From DAOTXR01 sp034435375 (GTDB taxonomy: Bacteria > Chloroflexota > Anaerolineae > Aggregatilineales > UBA3940), in assembly GCA_034435375.1 (NCBI GenBank), contig DAOTXR010000077.1:1-64000 (forward strand): DNA of 64,000 nt. Direction: 5' to 3'. The translations under genes were made by a program, and so were the position numbers. Position 1 is the stretch's first letter, and each line of letters starts with the position of its first letter. Under the pieces are notes generated by a model. The model was given only the letters and a program-made list of their open reading frames with translations, had not been told where the DNA came from and made no database searches. Of this stretch, positions 8,252 through 16,493 are shown piece after piece.

Positions 8252-8620
8252 ATGGACATTGCGAAGGAACGAGCCATAGCGCGTAAGCGCCGCCATATTC
8301 GTGTGAGGCAGAAAATCAGCGGCACGCCGGAGCGTCCACGCCTGAATGTCTTCCGCAGCGATAAGCACATCTACGCGCAGGTGATCGATGATGTGCTCGG
8401 CCATACGCTGGTATCGGCATCCACTATTGATCCAGAGATCCGAGGCCAGATGGCAGGCAAGACTAAAACCCAGCAGGCAGCCCTGGTTGGAAAGCTGATT
8501 GCTGAGCGTGCGCTGGATGCAGGCATCCTAACAGTGGTGTTTGACCGTGGGGGCTTCGACTATCATGGTCGCGTCAAGGCGCTGGCTGAAGCTGCCCGCG
8601 AGGCAGGGTTGAAGTTCTAG
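8252..8620 (+). CDS. rplR: 50S ribosomal protein L18
   Basis: A 122-residue L18, with the basic N-terminus (AIARKRRHIRVRQKISG), the motif TPERPRLNVFRSDKHIYAQV and the end VVFDRGGFDYHGRVKALAEA. It binds 5S rRNA with L5. The gene follows rplF after 35 bases and is followed by a 63-base gap before rpsE that holds the short stem cccccaggggatccccgg (about 8637-8654). Confidence 0.96.
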   Translation: MDIAKERAIARKRRHIRVRQKISGTPERPRLNVFRSDKHIYAQVIDDVLGHTLVSASTIDPEIRGQMAGKTKTQQAALVGKLIAERALDAGILTVVFDRGGFDYHGRVKALAEAAREAGLKF

Positions 8621-8683
8621 TCAGGTAGGCTGTGAGGCCCCCAGGGGATCCCCGGCGGCTGGACCACAGGCTTGGAGAGAGAC

Positions 8684-9229
8684 ATGGGACGACGTTTTGA
8701 ACCTCGTATCCAGGAAGAGCGCGAAGAATTTGACGAGCGCGTCCTTGACATTGAACGTGTTGCCAAGGTCATCAAAGGTGGTCGCCGATTTGCCTTCCGT
8801 ACGGTGGTCATCGTAGGCGACAACCGAGGCAGAGTTGGGGTAGGTGTGGGCAAAGCGCGCGCAGTTCCTGATGCAATCCGCAAAGGGACTGAGCATGCAC
8901 GGCGCAACATGGTTCGTGTGCCGATCGTCGGCACGACTATCCCACACCCCGTTGAGGCCAAGTATGGCGGCGCTACGGTGATGCTGCGGCCTGCCTCACC
9001 GGGCACTGGCGTGATCGCAGGCGGCGCGGTGCGCGCTGTGGTCGAGGCTGCCGGGATCAGGGACATCCTGACCAAGTCGAAAGGCAGCTCAAATATGCTC
9101 AATGTGGCGCGGGCGACGTGGTATGGCCTCCAGCAACTCATGGACACCAAAGAACTGGCCGAAGTCCGCGGCAAGGACCCGGAAGAAGTTCTGCCGTTCT
9201 GGTTGCGCCGTTCGCATGGGGAAAAGTAG
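8684..9229 (+). CDS. rpsE: 30S ribosomal protein S5
   Basis: The 181-residue protein has the double-stranded RNA-binding-like N-terminal domain (DERVLDIERVAKVIKGGRRF and the GVGVGKA loop) and the ribosomal S5 domain 2 (RPASPGTGVIAGGAVRAVVE, then DILTKSKGSSNMLNVARAT). S5 shapes the mRNA entry site and affects fidelity. ATG 8684 has a ggagaga Shine-Dalgarno; the TTG at 8672 is upstream and unlikely. Confidence 0.96.
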   Translation: MGRRFEPRIQEEREEFDERVLDIERVAKVIKGGRRFAFRTVVIVGDNRGRVGVGVGKARAVPDAIRKGTEHARRNMVRVPIVGTTIPHPVEAKYGGATVMLRPASPGTGVIAGGAVRAVVEAAGIRDILTKSKGSSNMLNVARATWYGLQQLMDTKELAEVRGKDPEEVLPFWLRRSHGEK

Positions 9230-9232
9230 CAC

Positions 9233-9439
9233 ATGGCAAAAAAGAAACATAAGCTGCTGCGCATCAAGCTCACTAAAAGTCCCATTGGCTATACACAGAA
9301 GCAGAAGGACACTGTTCGTTCGCTGGGTTTGAAACGAATGAACCAGGTGGTCGAGAGACCCGATTCACCTGATGTGCGTGGGATGATTGCGGCAGTCACT
9401 CATCTGGTGACTGTAGAGGAAGTGGAGCAGGAACGATGA
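9233..9439 (+). CDS. rpmD: 50S ribosomal protein L30
   Basis: A 68-residue L30: KLLRIKLTKSPIGYTQKQKD and the conserved VRSLGLKRMNQVVERPDSP motif. It starts three bases after rpsE and its stop overlaps the rplO ATG (ATGA). Bacterial rpmD is dispensable in some lineages, so its retention here is a small lineage marker. Nothing is unusual in the sequence. Confidence 0.95.
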   Translation: MAKKKHKLLRIKLTKSPIGYTQKQKDTVRSLGLKRMNQVVERPDSPDVRGMIAAVTHLVTVEEVEQER

Positions 9440-9975
9440 AACTACACGACCTGCGTCCTGACAAAGGTGCAACTAAAAAGCGCAAGCGAGTAGGTCGTGG
9501 TATTGCGGCTGGCCAGGGCAAATCGGCTGGGCGCGGTACCAAAGGCCAAGGTGCACGCACGGGGCGGAACAAACGCGCCTACTTCGAGGGCGGGCAATTG
9601 CCTCTTGTAAGACGTCTGCCGTTCAAGCGCGGCTTTTCGAATATCTTCCGCGTTGAGTATCAGGAAGTTAATGTTGACCAGCTTGATGAGCGTTTTAAGA
9701 AGGGGGCCGCTGTAACGCCCGCGACGCTGGCTCAGGCGGGCTTGGTTCACGATGCGGGCAAGCCAGTTGTGCTGCTGGGACGCGGTGAGGTCAAGGCGGC
9801 TTACCAGGTGCAAGTACACCGGGTCACCCGAAATGCTCGCCAAAAGATCGAGGCTGCGGGGGGATCAGTCGAAGTTCTGCCTCTGGAGGTCGCCGGAGCG
9901 CGTGCGACGGTCAAGCTGCTGCGCAAAGGACAGCTTGAGGCCCTGCGGAGGAAACGCGTCGCAGACGCTTCTTAG
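9436..9975 (+). CDS. rplO: 50S ribosomal protein L15
   Basis: The 179-residue protein begins MKLHDLRPDKGATKKRKRVG, followed by the glycine- and basic-rich stretch GRGIAAGQGKSAGRGTKGQG and the core RRLPFKRGFSN. It is somewhat longer than the typical 145-150 residues, mainly at the C-terminus (LLRKGQLEALRRKRVADAS). It overlaps rpmD by four bases and precedes secY by 18. Confidence 0.95.
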   Translation: MKLHDLRPDKGATKKRKRVGRGIAAGQGKSAGRGTKGQGARTGRNKRAYFEGGQLPLVRRLPFKRGFSNIFRVEYQEVNVDQLDERFKKGAAVTPATLAQAGLVHDAGKPVVLLGRGEVKAAYQVQVHRVTRNARQKIEAAGGSVEVLPLEVAGARATVKLLRKGQLEALRRKRVADAS

Positions 9976-9993
9976 TCGTAAAGAGAGGGCAGA

Positions 9994-11373
9994 ATGTCCA
10001 TCATTGAGGGGTTGCGTGAATCGTTTCGTCTGCCGGACCTGCGGCGGCGCATCCTGATCACTCTCTTGCTGCTGGTGATCTATCGATTCGCGGCCAACGT
10101 GCCGGTGCCCGGTGTCGATCGCGAAGTGCTGCGTCAAGTGCTCTCACCGGAGAGCGGCATCAGCTCGTTTGCACAGGTGCTTGACCTGCTGTCAGGTGGG
10201 GCGGTGTCGAACTTCAGCGTGCTGGCTATGGGCGTGTATCCCTATATCACGGCCCAGATCATCTTGCAGATCCTAACCCCCGTCATTCCGGCGCTTGAGG
10301 AGATGACCAAGGAAGGGCAGGCTGGGCGCGACAAGTTCAACCGTCTGACATACTACCTGGCGATCCCCATGGCGGCTTTCCAGGCGGTTGCCCAGCTCAA
10401 CATCTTTGGGCAAGGCACAGCCAGCCAGATCATCCCTGGCTTTGGTTTTTCAGGTGAGGGGAGCAATCCACTGCTGACTATCACCGTGGTGGGGGTCATG
10501 ACCGCTGGCACGATGTTTGCCATCTGGCTGGGTGAGTTGATCACCGAGGATGGGATCGGCAATGGCCTGAGTCTGATTATCTTTACGGGCATTGTGGCAC
10601 GGGTTCCATTCAACCTGACCCGACTAGTAAGCTCCGAGGCTAGCGCCACGATCCGCAACTCTGTGATCTTCGTGGTGCTCATGGTTCTGACTTTGGGTGT
10701 GATTGTGGCTGTGCAGGAAGGGCAGCGACGCATCCCGGTCAAGTATGGCAAGCGCGTACGTGGGATGAAGATGTACGGTGGCGGCTCGACCTATTTGCCT
10801 CTGCGGGTCAACACGGCGGGCATGATCCCACTCATCTTCGCGCAGTCGTTTCTGGCGCTTCCGGCTGTCGTGGCGGCGTTCTTCCAGGGCAGCAACGTGA
10901 CGTGGATTGCCAATACGGCCAATGCTATCAGCGACATCTTTGGTAGCCGGGGGGTGGCAAGCCGGGGCGGCGAGATCGTGTATTGGACGATCTACTTTGC
11001 CATGGTAGTCGGTTTTACCTTCCTGTATACCGACATCATGATCAAGAACCAGAACCTGGCCGAGAACATCCAGCATAATGGAGGGTTCATCCCCGGCATA
11101 CGGCCCGGCAAGCGGACTGAGGAGTTCATCAACCGGGTGGTGACTCGCATCACGTTGGTGGGTGCGCTGTTCCTGGGGTTTATTGCCGTGCTGCCGGGTA
11201 TCGTAATGATCGTCATGGACCTGATCCAACGTGGTTCTGGCGTTGAGGTGCGCAATGCCCTGTATGTGATCAGCGGCGGCGGCCTGATCATTATCGTTGG
11301 CGTGGTGCTTGATACCATGCGCCAGCTTGAGGCGCAGCTTGTGATGCGTCACCGCGACACCTTCATCCGCTAA
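9994..11373 (+). CDS. secY: Preprotein translocase subunit SecY
   Basis: The 459-residue integral membrane protein shows the SecY pattern of ten membrane segments. The first lies near residues 18-37 and is preceded by LRESFRLPDLRRRILITLLL. Conserved elements include the plug region SGGAVSNFSVLAMGVYPYIT, the cytosolic loop PVKYGKRVRGMKMYGGGSTY and the ribosome-binding basic loop PGIRPGKRTEEFINRVVTRI. It forms the Sec channel. Placement after rplO and before adk is the standard spc-operon arrangement. Confidence 0.97.
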   Translation: MSIIEGLRESFRLPDLRRRILITLLLLVIYRFAANVPVPGVDREVLRQVLSPESGISSFAQVLDLLSGGAVSNFSVLAMGVYPYITAQIILQILTPVIPALEEMTKEGQAGRDKFNRLTYYLAIPMAAFQAVAQLNIFGQGTASQIIPGFGFSGEGSNPLLTITVVGVMTAGTMFAIWLGELITEDGIGNGLSLIIFTGIVARVPFNLTRLVSSEASATIRNSVIFVVLMVLTLGVIVAVQEGQRRIPVKYGKRVRGMKMYGGGSTYLPLRVNTAGMIPLIFAQSFLALPAVVAAFFQGSNVTWIANTANAISDIFGSRGVASRGGEIVYWTIYFAMVVGFTFLYTDIMIKNQNLAENIQHNGGFIPGIRPGKRTEEFINRVVTRITLVGALFLGFIAVLPGIVMIVMDLIQRGSGVEVRNALYVISGGGLIIIVGVVLDTMRQLEAQLVMRHRDTFIR

Positions 11374-11392
11374 TCGATGGAGACGAGGATAG

Positions 11393-12058
11393 ATGGCGAC
11401 GTTTGTCGTGCTGTTGGGGCCGCCAGGCAGTGGCAAGGGCACACAGGCCAAGCGTCTCGTCAAGGCGATAGGTGTTCCACAGGTATCTACGGGCGACCTG
11501 TTCCGGGCGATGAAAGCCCAGAACACGCCGCTAGCACGCGAGATCCAAGACATCATGGCTAGGGGAGAACTGGTGCCCGACGAAACGACCATCAAAGTGC
11601 TGGAGCAGCGTCTGCGAGAGGAAGACTGTCAGGAGAGAGGCGCTCTGCTGGACGGCTTTCCACGCACAGTGCCCCAGGCGGATGCACTAGATCGCCTGCT
11701 GGATGAGTTCGGGGCGCGTGTAGCGGCGGTCCTACTACTGAACATTAGTGAGGATGAGGCGGTCCGGCGCATTAGTGGGCGGCGAAGTTGTCCGGTGTGT
11801 GAACGGATTTACCATCTTGAGTTCGATCCGCCCGCCAGGCCGGGCGTGTGCGACGCCGATGGCGCCCTGTTGGTCCAGCGGGACGACGACAGACCCGACG
11901 TGGTACGAGAACGTTATCAACTGTATCTCAAAAAGACGGCGCCATTGGTGGATCACTATCGGCGGAATGGGCTGTTGATTGAAATTGACGCCACACGGCC
12001 TATTGACGAGATCACGCCAGCGATGGTTGCCGCACTTGAGCGTGCAGCGTCCAAATAG
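11393..12058 (+). CDS. adk: Adenylate kinase, zinc-binding LID form
   Basis: The enzyme converts ATP plus AMP into two ADP. The 221-residue sequence has the P-loop GPPGSGKGTQ at 9-18, the AMP-binding STGDLFR at 32-38 and the DGFPRT motif at 87-92. The long-form LID carries C133, C136, C153 and D156, a zinc site of the Cys3-Asp type seen in Gram-positive and other bacterial kinases. It lies between secY and map, the standard order. Confidence 0.96.
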   Translation: MATFVVLLGPPGSGKGTQAKRLVKAIGVPQVSTGDLFRAMKAQNTPLAREIQDIMARGELVPDETTIKVLEQRLREEDCQERGALLDGFPRTVPQADALDRLLDEFGARVAAVLLLNISEDEAVRRISGRRSCPVCERIYHLEFDPPARPGVCDADGALLVQRDDDRPDVVRERYQLYLKKTAPLVDHYRRNGLLIEIDATRPIDEITPAMVAALERAASK

Positions 12059-12066
12059 CCTGAGGG

Positions 12067-12843
12067 ATGTCTGTGGCCATCATCATCAAGAGCCGACGTG
12101 ACATCCAGACCATGCGCGATTCGGCGCGGATTAACGACGAGGCGTTGCGAAAGGTTGCCGACGCGATCTGTCCCGGCGTATCCACGGCAGAATTGGACCG
12201 GATTGCCTATGAAGTGATCACTCGGCGTGGTGGAGTCCCTGCCTTCCTAGGATATCCGCCGGGCGGCTCTTATCCGTTTCCGGGGACGATCTGTGCTTCG
12301 ATCAACGAGGAGCTGGTGCACGGCATTCCGAGTGAACGACGCATCTTGCAGGAAGGCGACATCGTTAGCATCGACTGCGGGACCGTCTACAAGGGTTTCG
12401 TCAGCGACGCGGCATTCACGCTGCCGGTGGGCGAGGTGGACGCCGAGGCTCGCAGGTTGCTGGAGGTAACTGAGCGCTCGCTCTACGTGGGCATCGAGCA
12501 GTGTGTGCCTGGACAGCATTTTGGGGACATCTCACATGCCATCCAGACCTACGTGGAAAGCCGTGGCTACAATGTGGTCCGCGAATACGGTGGACATGGC
12601 GTGGGGCGCTCAATGCATGAAGAGCCGCATATCCCTAACTGGGGGAAAAAGGGGCATGGCCGCCGCCTCCAGCCGGGCATGACTTTTGCGCTGGAACCGA
12701 TGGTGATGATAGGCAGCCCGGCTACCCGTGTGCTGGACGACCATTGGACGGTGGTGACGGCTGATGGAAAACTGTGTGCACACTTTGAACACACAATAGC
12801 CGTTACGGAAAATGGGCCGGAGATACTGACAAAGTTTGAGTAA
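12067..12843 (+). CDS. map: Methionine aminopeptidase, type I
   Basis: This 258-residue enzyme removes the initiator methionine from new proteins. All five metal ligands are present at the expected spacing: D103, D114, H177, E210 and E241, in the motifs SIDCGTVYKGFVSDAA, GGHGVGRSMHEEPHIPN and FALEPM. It follows adk after eight bases. Normally infA follows map; here only a 61-base gap and rpmJ do. Two in-frame starts are close; ATG 12067 follows gaggg. Confidence 0.96.
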   Translation: MSVAIIIKSRRDIQTMRDSARINDEALRKVADAICPGVSTAELDRIAYEVITRRGGVPAFLGYPPGGSYPFPGTICASINEELVHGIPSERRILQEGDIVSIDCGTVYKGFVSDAAFTLPVGEVDAEARRLLEVTERSLYVGIEQCVPGQHFGDISHAIQTYVESRGYNVVREYGGHGVGRSMHEEPHIPNWGKKGHGRRLQPGMTFALEPMVMIGSPATRVLDDHWTVVTADGKLCAHFEHTIAVTENGPEILTKFE

Positions 12844-12854
12844 TGTGCTATAAT
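12826..12854 (+). promoter_or_regulatory. Sigma-70-type promoter for rpmJ and the alpha block
   Basis: CTGACA (12826-12831) and a perfect TATAAT (12849-12854) are separated by 17 bases, an optimal arrangement. It overlaps the end of map and would start transcription about 40-45 bases before rpmJ. It is the best-looking promoter in the ribosomal cluster and sits exactly where infA is usually found. Confidence 0.75.
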
Positions 12855-12904
12855 AATAACTTGCCCTGGTGATGGAATTCAAACCTGGGGAAGAGGGACT
12901 GATC

Positions 12905-13018
12905 ATGAAGATCCGTGCATCGGTGAAGCGCCGCTGCCCTAAGTGCAAGATTATTAAGCGGCACGGCATTGTGATGGTTATCTGCGATAATCCCAAGCAC
13001 AAGCAGCGTCAGGGCTAG
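12905..13018 (+). CDS. rpmJ: 50S ribosomal protein L36, zinc type
   Basis: The 37-residue protein was read directly from the sequence: it begins MKIRASVKRRCPKCKIIKRH and ends KHKQRQG. The zinc ligands C11, C14, C27 and H32 are all present, so it is the zinc-binding C+ form. It is too short for many ORF callers. A ggggaagaggg sequence upstream serves as the ribosome-binding site. It lies between map and rpsM, downstream of the promoter at 12826-12854. Confidence 0.95.
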   Translation: MKIRASVKRRCPKCKIIKRHGIVMVICDNPKHKQRQG

Positions 13019-13097
13019 GGTCGTCCTGTGTGTGGATGGCCTGTAGCCCGGAGGTCCGGGTTGTGGAGCAGCCTGGAAAGTCTGGCGGAGAAGAACG

Positions 13098-13487
13098 ATG
13101 GCACGTATTGAAGGTGTAGACCTACCGCGCGACAAAAGAGTCGAGATTGGCCTGACGTACATCTACGGCATCGGGCGCAGGCGTAGCAATGAGATCCTGG
13201 CGCAGACCGGCATCAATCCAGATACCCGCGTCAAAGATCTGACCGAGGGCGAGGTCCAGGCGCTGCGTGACTGCATCGCCGCCAACTACCGGGTGGAAGG
13301 CGACCTGCGCCGTGAGGTGCAGCTGAACATCAAGCGCCTGGTCGAGATCGGATGTTACCGTGGTCTGCGGCACCGTCGCAACCTGCCCGTCCGTGGCCAG
13401 CGGACACGGACCAATGCACGCACCCGCCGGGGTGTCCGCAAGACGGTGCCAGGGCGTGGCCGTCGACGTGGCGCAAAGAAGAAGTAG
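13098..13487 (+). CDS. rpsM: 30S ribosomal protein S13
   Basis: A 129-residue S13, starting MARIEGVDLPRDKRVEIGLT with the helix-two-turn-helix motif IYGIGRRRSNEILAQTGI and the conserved YRGLRHRRNLPVRGQRTRTN near the C-terminus, which ends in a lysine- and arginine-rich tail. It contacts tRNA and S19 in the 30S head. It follows rpmJ after 79 bases with ggcggag upstream. Confidence 0.97.
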   Translation: MARIEGVDLPRDKRVEIGLTYIYGIGRRRSNEILAQTGINPDTRVKDLTEGEVQALRDCIAANYRVEGDLRREVQLNIKRLVEIGCYRGLRHRRNLPVRGQRTRTNARTRRGVRKTVPGRGRRRGAKKK

Positions 13488-13510
13488 TTGCTGGGTATTG
13501 TGGAGGACGA

Positions 13511-13900
13511 ATGGAACGACGTAGAACACGTGGTGTTCGCAAGACGCGCAAAAATGTACCCTACGGGCGGGCGCATATCCATGCGACGTTCAATAATACC
13601 ATCGTAACCATGACAGACCAGCAAGGCAGCGCAATTACGTGGGCCAGCGCAGGGACGTCAGGGTTCAAAGGGTCGCGTAAGAGCACGCCCTTCGCAGCGC
13701 AGATGGCGGGGCAGCGGGCTGCCAGCCAAGCAGTCGAGCACGGCATGCGCGAAGTGGATGTGTTTGTAAAAGGGCCAGGACCTGGCCGCGAAGCGGCTTT
13801 GCGGGCCATCGCCAGTGCGGGCTTGAAGATCCGGTCGATCACGGACATCACGCCGGTCCCGCACAACGGCTGTCGTCCGCGCAAGAAGCGTCGCGTCTAG
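13511..13900 (+). CDS. rpsK: 30S ribosomal protein S11
   Basis: The 129-residue protein starts MERRRTRGVRKTRKNVPYGR and has the S11 core HATFNNTIVTMTDQQGSAIT, GFKGSRKSTPFAAQMA and the end TPVPHNGCRPRKKRRV. ATG 13511 is chosen because of the ggagga sequence just upstream; the frame stays open further left across rpsM but that part is not S11-like. S11 forms part of the 30S platform that holds the mRNA. Confidence 0.97.
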   Translation: MERRRTRGVRKTRKNVPYGRAHIHATFNNTIVTMTDQQGSAITWASAGTSGFKGSRKSTPFAAQMAGQRAASQAVEHGMREVDVFVKGPGPGREAALRAIASAGLKIRSITDITPVPHNGCRPRKKRRV

Positions 13901-13927
13901 GTTGCTGTGTCTGATTGGAAGACAGCA

Positions 13928-13971
13928 CACACATGGGGGCACGCGCGCAATTGGCGCGCGCGCCTTGTGTG
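13928..13971 (+). promoter_or_regulatory. Strong hairpin in the rpsK-rpsD gap
   Basis: CACACA (13928-13933) pairs with TGTGTG (13966-13971), GGC (13938-13940) with GCC (13962-13964), and CGCGCGC (13942-13948) with GCGCGCG (13954-13960), around a five-base loop AATTG. No T-run follows. S4 is a translational repressor of its own operon in several bacteria, so an attenuator or S4 target is plausible, but this is inference from position. Confidence 0.6.
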
Positions 13972-14037
13972 ACCTGATGGTGCTGTCGAGTTGATGAGTT
14001 CACCGCTACGACAGGCGAAGGAAGACGCACAATACCT

Positions 14038-14676
14038 ATGGCAAGATATACTGGACCTGTGTGTAAACTTTGTCGGCGTGAAGGTGAGAAGCTGTTCCTA
14101 AAAGGAGCACGCTGCCTCTCACCCAAGTGCGCCATTGAGAAGCGCGGCTATCCTCCTGGCCAACATGGCCATGAGACGCAGTACCGGCGTGGGCGCGCTT
14201 CTGACTACGCCATGCAGCTGCGCGAGAAACAGAAGGTACGCCACATCTACGGTGTGCTAGAGGCTCAGTTCCGACGTTACTATCGCGTTGCGCTGCGTCG
14301 CCCCGGCATGACTGGCTCGAACCTGATGGGGATCCTGGAGAGCCGTCTGGACAACGTGATCTACCGCATGGGGTTTGCAGAGTCGCGCTCGAATGCCCGC
14401 CAACTTGTGGCTCACGGGCACTTTAACGTGAATGGACGCCGAACGAACATCCCATCATACCTGGTCCGCCCAGGGGACCGGATCGAAGTTCGGGAGGGCA
14501 GTAGCAGGCGCCCTTACTTTAAGCAGGTGCGCGACTTGGCGCAGGACATCACGCCGCCGGAATGGCTGAGTCGCGATCTGTCGACGCTCAGTGGCAGCAT
14601 GTTGCGAATGCCTGAGCGCAGGGATGTGGAGTACTCCATCAATGAGCAGCTGATCGTTGAATATTACAGCCGCTAA
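14038..14676 (+). CDS. rpsD: 30S ribosomal protein S4, four-cysteine zinc type
   Basis: The 212-residue protein begins MARYTGPVCKLCRREGEKLF. C9, C12, C26 and C31 form the zinc-binding N-terminal domain of the C+ S4 type. The S4 RNA-binding domain follows around residues 100-165 (LESRLDNVIYRMGFAESRSN and the ARQLVAHGHFNVNGRR motif). It initiates 30S assembly. The gene lies 137 bases after rpsK, behind a strong hairpin, and is followed by a terminator-like structure. Confidence 0.97.
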   Translation: MARYTGPVCKLCRREGEKLFLKGARCLSPKCAIEKRGYPPGQHGHETQYRRGRASDYAMQLREKQKVRHIYGVLEAQFRRYYRVALRRPGMTGSNLMGILESRLDNVIYRMGFAESRSNARQLVAHGHFNVNGRRTNIPSYLVRPGDRIEVREGSSRRPYFKQVRDLAQDITPPEWLSRDLSTLSGSMLRMPERRDVEYSINEQLIVEYYSR

Positions 14677-14718
14677 GAGATGGGTTGCTTGTTGTCGCTG
14701 TGTGGTTAAGTGTTCTGT

Positions 14719-14771
14719 GGAAAGGGTCTCAGGCTGCTTTTTGCACAACCTGAGGCTTTCCTGAGAGTTTT
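14719..14771 (+). terminator. Terminator-like hairpin after rpsD
   Basis: GGAAAG (14719-14724) with CTTTCC (14756-14761) and CTCAGG (14728-14733) with CCTGAG (14749-14754) form a two-part stem with a 15-base loop, followed by TGAGAGTTTT. The short T-run makes it a weak intrinsic terminator or attenuator. A second imperfect stem overlaps it (CTGAGAGTTT 14761-14770 with AAACTTTCAG near 14777-14787). It may reduce read-through into rpoA. Confidence 0.55.
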
Positions 14772-14847
14772 AAAGAGAAACTTTCAGAGGAAAATTGTCA
14801 ACTACTGCGCGTGACCCCGCTGATCAGCGACACTACCAGCTGCTGGG

Positions 14848-14893
14848 GGATGAATGCCATCCAGGCTCAGTTGAGCTTGGATGGCCTCCATCC
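14848..14893. repeat. Near-perfect palindrome in the rpoA leader
   Basis: GCCATCCAGGCTCA (14856-14869) pairs with TGAGCTTGGATGGC (14872-14885) with one G-U pair and a two-base centre, and GGATG outside it (14848-14852) pairs with CATCC (14889-14893). Both strands therefore translate to similar peptides there. It lies between rpsD and the favoured rpoA start and could act as an RNA hairpin or as a cruciform. Confidence 0.75.
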
Positions 14894-14975
14894 AGCGCCA
14901 AGGGATGATGGACGACAGTCTATGGGTGGAATTAAGAAGCAAACGCAGGAGGCCGGTGCGCTGACGCCGAACACC

Positions 14976-15929
14976 ATGGTGTTGCCGAAGATCGAGCGCG
15001 ATGCCATGTCTCGCAATTACGGCCGATTTGTCATCAGTCCATTGGAGCGGGGCTTCGGCACGACGTTGGGCAACGCCCTGCGGCGGGTCATGATCTCGTC
15101 TCTGCCTGGCGCAGCGGTGACCTCGATCAGGGTGGCGAACGTTCATCACGAGTTCGCACCGATCCCACACGTGCGTGAGGATATGACGCAGCTGCTGTTG
15201 AACATTAAGCAGTTGCGGATGGTGCTGCATAATACCGAGTCGGCCCGGCTTCGATTGGATGTGCAGGGCAGTGGCGTGGTGACGGCGGCTGACTTGATCT
15301 GCCCGCCTGAGGTCGATATCAAGAATCCTGACCTTTATCTGTTCGCTGTCGATGATGACCAGGCTCGGATCGAGATGGAATTGACCGTTGGGGTCGGACG
15401 TGGCTATTCGCCGGCAGAGGAGCGGGGTCGCCTGCCTATTGGCGAGGTGCCCGTCGATGCAATCTACAGTCCGATCCGGCGCGTCGCGTTCGATGTAGAG
15501 CGAGCCCGTGTGGGCCAGAGGACCAACTATGACAAGTTGATCCTGGAAGTATGGACTGACGGCACGATCCAGCCTGAGCATGCCATGAGTGAGGCGGCCA
15601 CTATCCTGATGCAACACCTGGGCATTGTCGCCAATGTCGATCCCAGCATGTTCACGCAAGGCGCTGAACCTGCCGAGCCTGAAGAACCTGCACGACCCGA
15701 CTACTACGACCTGCCCATTGAGGGGTTGGATCTGAGCGTGCGCGTGTTCAACTCGCTTAAGCGTACGGGGATCACGACCGTGGGCGAAGTGCTTGAGATT
15801 CTGGATAAGGGCGAAGATGCCATGTTGGCGATTCGCAACTTCGGCGACAAGTCGCTCGACGAGTTGCTGGCACGCCTGCGTGAGAAGGGCTACCTGGCTA
15901 ACGAGGACGTGGTCGCTCGTGCTGAGTAG
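14976..15929 (+). CDS. rpoA: DNA-directed RNA polymerase subunit alpha
   Basis: The 317-residue version starts MVLPKIERDAMSRNYGRFVI and leads into the conserved SPLERGFGTTLGNALRRVM, the alpha N-terminal dimerisation domain. A linker rich in Pro and Glu near residues 225-240 is followed by the C-terminal domain (SLKRTGITTVGEVLEILDKG and RNFGDKSLDELLARL) that contacts promoters and activators. The frame is open back to 14811, and ATG 14922 is an alternative start, but that stretch covers a palindrome and is not alpha-like. No good Shine-Dalgarno resolves the choice. Confidence 0.93.
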   Translation: MVLPKIERDAMSRNYGRFVISPLERGFGTTLGNALRRVMISSLPGAAVTSIRVANVHHEFAPIPHVREDMTQLLLNIKQLRMVLHNTESARLRLDVQGSGVVTAADLICPPEVDIKNPDLYLFAVDDDQARIEMELTVGVGRGYSPAEERGRLPIGEVPVDAIYSPIRRVAFDVERARVGQRTNYDKLILEVWTDGTIQPEHAMSEAATILMQHLGIVANVDPSMFTQGAEPAEPEEPARPDYYDLPIEGLDLSVRVFNSLKRTGITTVGEVLEILDKGEDAMLAIRNFGDKSLDELLARLREKGYLANEDVVARAE

Positions 15930-15980
15930 GCCCAGGCTCCGACGAGTGGCACATCACATCTGCGAGGATAGTGAGGAATC

Positions 15981-16493
15981 ATGCGGCACAGAATAGCTGG
16001 TCGCCACCTTGGGCGCAATCACAACCAACGGAAAGCGCTGCGGCGGACGTTGATCCGTCAGCTGTTTGAGTACGGGCGCATCAAGACCACGGAGGCCAAG
16101 GCTAAAGCGATCCGCGGTCAGGCGGAGAAGATGATCACGCTGGCTCGTAATCGTGGCGATTACGAACGCCTGATCGAGTTGGCGGAGGATCGTGACGAGG
16201 CCATGCTGAAACGCCTGGTCACTGCGGCCCAGGCCCGCCGCTTGCTGAGATTAGCTGAGGCAGGTGATGTCGATGGGCTGGAGCGCGAGGCGCGTGCAAT
16301 CAGTGCGCACGCGCAGCGGCTGGTAGCGCGAGACATCCCCGACCGTGAAGCTGTGCATAGGCTGTTTCACGACATCGCGCCGCGTTACATCAACCGCCCT
16401 GGCGGCTATACACGCATTGTGCGGATCGGTCAGCGCGTGGGCGATGCTGCTGAGATGGTGTACCTGATGCTGGTCGAGGGAGAAGAGAGCTAG
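15981..16493 (+). CDS. rplQ: 50S ribosomal protein L17 with an internal insertion
   Basis: The N-terminus MRHRIAGRHLGRNHNQRKAL and the C-terminus GGYTRIVRIGQRVGDAAEMV are standard L17. The protein is 170 residues, however, roughly 45-55 longer than the common bacterial form. The extra sequence is a charged helical stretch in the middle (about residues 55-120, for example LIELAEDRDEAMLKRLVTAA). L17 lies near the exit tunnel. The gene follows rpoA after 51 bases. Confidence 0.94.
   Translation: MRHRIAGRHLGRNHNQRKALRRTLIRQLFEYGRIKTTEAKAKAIRGQAEKMITLARNRGDYERLIELAEDRDEAMLKRLVTAAQARRLLRLAEAGDVDGLEREARAISAHAQRLVARDIPDREAVHRLFHDIAPRYINRPGGYTRIVRIGQRVGDAAEMVYLMLVEGEES

Noticed and set aside
14802..15659. 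285-codon minus-strand frame starting near the rpoA palindrome
   Set aside because: Antisense to rpoA. Its N- and C-terminal resemblance to the forward translation is explained by the palindrome, not by coding.
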